Shown here piece after piece: positions 62,533 through 64,000 of a DNA stretch of 64,000 bases. Both the position numbers and the translations under genes were made by a program. The notes below the pieces were generated by a model that ran no database searches, was not told where the DNA came from, and worked only from the letters and a program-made list of their open reading frames with translations. Within the stretch, counting starts at the first letter, position 1. Each line of letters begins with the position of its first letter. The stretch lies in the NCBI GenBank assembly GCA_910586395.1, contig CAJUFX010000001.1:196633-260632 (forward strand). The letters run 5' to 3'. The DNA comes from an uncultured Bacteroidales bacterium. Its GTDB lineage: Bacteria > Bacteroidota > Bacteroidia > Bacteroidales > P3.

Positions 62533-62564
62533 CAAAGTTAAGCATTTTGCTTTTGATTATCAAA
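62533..62564 (-). promoter_or_regulatory. polysaccharide operon promoter (TTTG-N20-TAACTTTG)
   Basis: On the minus strand TTTG (complement at 62561-62564), 20-nt spacer, TAACTTTG (complement at 62533-62540) followed by GCACC. Full consensus. I found no flanking inverted repeats, so there is no sign that it is invertible. Confidence 0.85.
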
Positions 62565-62586
62565 TGGGTTTATAGAGCGCACAGGG

Positions 62587-63870
62587 CTACTCTCGCAGGC
62601 TGCCAATCGGCACCACGCATACCCCATCTTGACGACGGTAGGCATATTGCCCTGTTCCGGTCAATACCATCAGGAACGACGGGGCTTTCATTTTATCGGT
62701 ATCTATTTTGGCCGCCAAAGTTTTCAGCGATTTAGCCCCTTCTTCCACCAATCGGTCTCCGCCCAACTTGATTTCTACGAGTCCGTAACTCCCATTTCGC
62801 AAATGAACCACCGCATCGCACTCCAGACCGCTTTGATCCCGGTAGTGATAGAGGACACCGCCCATCGCCTCTGCATACACCCGCAAATCGCGCACGCAAA
62901 GCGTTTCGAACAGCAATCCGAACGTATTTAAATCGGCCAATAAATCGGACGGCCCCAAGCCAAGCGCCGCCACGGCTATAGACGGATCGACGAAATAGCG
63001 CGTATCGCTGGTCCGAATGGCCGTCTTTGAACGTAAATTCGGATTCCAAGCCACCATATCCTCCACCACAAAAATTTTCTTCAACGCCATGATATAGGAA
63101 TAAACCGTACGATCGTCCATAGTTCCGTTCTCATGTATGGCCATGTCTTTCGCTATCGCACTCAAAGATACCTGCGCGCCTTGATGGCGGGCATACGAAC
63201 GCAACAGCCGCTTTACGCGCTCCGGGTCTCGCAAAACCGTGTCAACTCTCTGTATGTCTGTATTTACAACCGCATCATAATAATCGTATGCCCGCCCCAA
63301 CGCCACACGTCTGCTCTGAGAGACCGCACGCGGCCATCCTCCCCGACATACTAAAAACGCTATGTCGGAAAGTTCCAAGTCCGATACTGACGCCACTTTG
63401 CTATCCGGACCAAAAAGCGCGGCCAAACTGACCCCGCCATTGGAATCGCCAGACTCCCACAAGGTCATCGGTCGCATCCGCATGCGTGCGATACGCCCGG
63501 TTCCGGTATGGCTTATTTTCTGTTTTTCATCTTCTTCAAGTGGCACGGCCGATCCCGTCAAAATAAACTGTCCATCCTGTCCCCGCTGATCCACGACAAA
63601 ACGAACGGCATCCCATAATTGGGGCGCCAACTGCCATTCATCCAACAAACGAGGCGTATCGCCGGCCAACAGCAACGCCGGATCCACCTCTGCCGTTTCC
63701 AAATTCTGCTTTTTATTCCTCGGGTCATCGACATACAGAACGCTCCGCGCTTGCTGAGCAGCCGTCGTTGTCTTTCCACACCATTTAGGCCCTTCTATCA
63801 GGACAGCTCCAATACCCTCTAACTTGTCCTTTAATTGCCGGTCAGCCAACCGTTCTCTATAATTCGCCAT
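62587..63870 (-). CDS. AAA_14 / DUF4143 ATPase
   Basis: 427 residues from ATG 63870. Walker A GPKWCGKTTTA at residues 27-37, Walker B-like TPRLLDEWQL, sensor FILTGSAVP, a middle helical/winged region (AIAKDMAIHENGTMDDRTVYSYIMAL) and the C-terminal DUF4143 nuclease-like domain (ETLCVRDLRVYAEA, GLECDAVVHLRNGSYGLVEIKLGG, with the D-E-K triad of PD-(D/E)xK folds). Function of the family is unknown. Start 63870 is chosen from the promoter; the frame is open 11 codons further. It is followed closely by the operon promoter at 62.55 kb and preceded by tandem repeats. Confidence 0.9.
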   Translation of the reverse strand: MANYRERLADRQLKDKLEGIGAVLIEGPKWCGKTTTAAQQARSVLYVDDPRNKKQNLETAEVDPALLLAGDTPRLLDEWQLAPQLWDAVRFVVDQRGQDGQFILTGSAVPLEEDEKQKISHTGTGRIARMRMRPMTLWESGDSNGGVSLAALFGPDSKVASVSDLELSDIAFLVCRGGWPRAVSQSRRVALGRAYDYYDAVVNTDIQRVDTVLRDPERVKRLLRSYARHQGAQVSLSAIAKDMAIHENGTMDDRTVYSYIMALKKIFVVEDMVAWNPNLRSKTAIRTSDTRYFVDPSIAVAALGLGPSDLLADLNTFGLLFETLCVRDLRVYAEAMGGVLYHYRDQSGLECDAVVHLRNGSYGLVEIKLGGDRLVEEGAKSLKTLAAKIDTDKMKAPSFLMVLTGTGQYAYRRQDGVCVVPIGSLRE

Positions 63871-63900
63871 CGAAAATACAATTTGTTGTAAAACAGGATA

Positions 63901-63932
63901 CAAAAATAAGAAGAAAATATAAATTAGTCAAG
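63901..63932 (-). promoter_or_regulatory. promoter of the AAA/DUF4143 gene (CTTG-N20-TATTTTTG)
   Basis: On the minus strand CTTG (complement at 63929-63932), 20-nt spacer, TATTTTTG (complement at 63901-63908). The -33 box is part of the first unit of the 23-bp tandem repeat. Confidence 0.7.
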
Positions 63933-64000
63933 TTGTATGAAAACTATTAGTCAAGTTGTATGAAAACTATTAGTCAAGTTGTATGAAAACTATTAGTCAA
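63925..64000. repeat. tandem array of a 23-bp unit, running off the window
   Basis: Unit TAGTCAAGTTGTATGAAAAC plus TAT. Three identical copies start at 63925, 63948 and 63971, and a fourth begins at 63994 and is cut by the window end. No spacers. Total copy number is unknown. Confidence 0.95.

Noticed and set aside
62533..62564. invertible (phase-variable) promoter of the capsule operon
   Set aside because: Invertible Bacteroides capsule promoters are flanked by inverted repeats of about 20 bases; none is visible around this one, and no invertase gene is in view.
63925..64000. 23-bp repeats as a CRISPR array or coding repeat
   Set aside because: No spacers, and no reading frame continues from them into the neighbouring gene on either strand.

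Overview
The window comes from a chromosome of the phylum Bacteroidetes, most likely order Bacteroidales. The evidence is a run of promoters of the Bacteroidetes type (TTTG or CTTG, 19-20 nt, TAnnTTTG), a Rho factor with a long disordered insert, an OMP_b-brl-type TonB-dependent receptor, KorAB 2-oxoacid:ferredoxin oxidoreductase, a UpxY-type NusG paralogue and a C25-peptidase remnant. Housekeeping genes are GC-rich. The stretches at about 24.5-27.5 kb, 47.6-49 kb and 53.4-61.7 kb are visibly AT-richer and look accessory. I cannot name the genus.

Layout. 1-24.4 kb is core genome: the 3' end of hemW, a TonB-dependent receptor, a FAH-family hydrolase, a minus-strand run ffh-folD-glmM-pgk, a membrane acyltransferase, tRNA-Lys(TTT), a large polytopic membrane protein, rlmB, then mtaB-ispH-recF (overlapping), a metallophosphoesterase, and a tight minus operon topA-pfkA-exbB-exbD-tonB. 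24.4-27.5 kb is a small accessory island: a truncated C25-type peptidase with a coathanger-like tail, a lipoprotein, a small outer-membrane protein, a second copy of the same tail, and a short secreted protein that looks truncated. 27.5-45.5 kb is core again: rfbC, lpd, ackA, rel/spoT, a phosphodiesterase, a DUF4293 protein, rho, ispE, birA, pcm, a polyprenyl-phosphate sugar transferase, a ferredoxin, korA-korB and a flippase.

45.6-62.5 kb is a polysaccharide/glycan region. A PglF-like dehydratase lies on the plus strand. A minus-strand operon starts at a strong promoter near 62.55 kb and runs: upxY, an AlbA_2-type ATP-binding regulator, an orphan small ORF, a cytidylyltransferase-aminotransferase fusion, a decayed flippase, a LicD-like remnant, a Wzy-like polymerase, two GT2 enzymes flanking a sulfotransferase-like protein, a GT4, then PglC-, PglD- and PglE-like enzymes. 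PglF+PglE+PglD together would make UDP-N,N'-diacetylbacillosamine and PglC would load it on undecaprenyl phosphate, so the glycan probably starts with diNAcBac.

The most unusual feature is at 47.96-49.69 kb: a SatD-like protein and a DUF3307 membrane protein form an overlapping two-gene operon. Its promoter directly follows 11 head-to-tail copies of a 29-bp sequence. A second tandem array (23-bp units) runs off the window end. It contributes the -33 box of the promoter of an AAA/DUF4143 gene. These two promoter-proximal repeat arrays are the best candidates for undescribed biology here.
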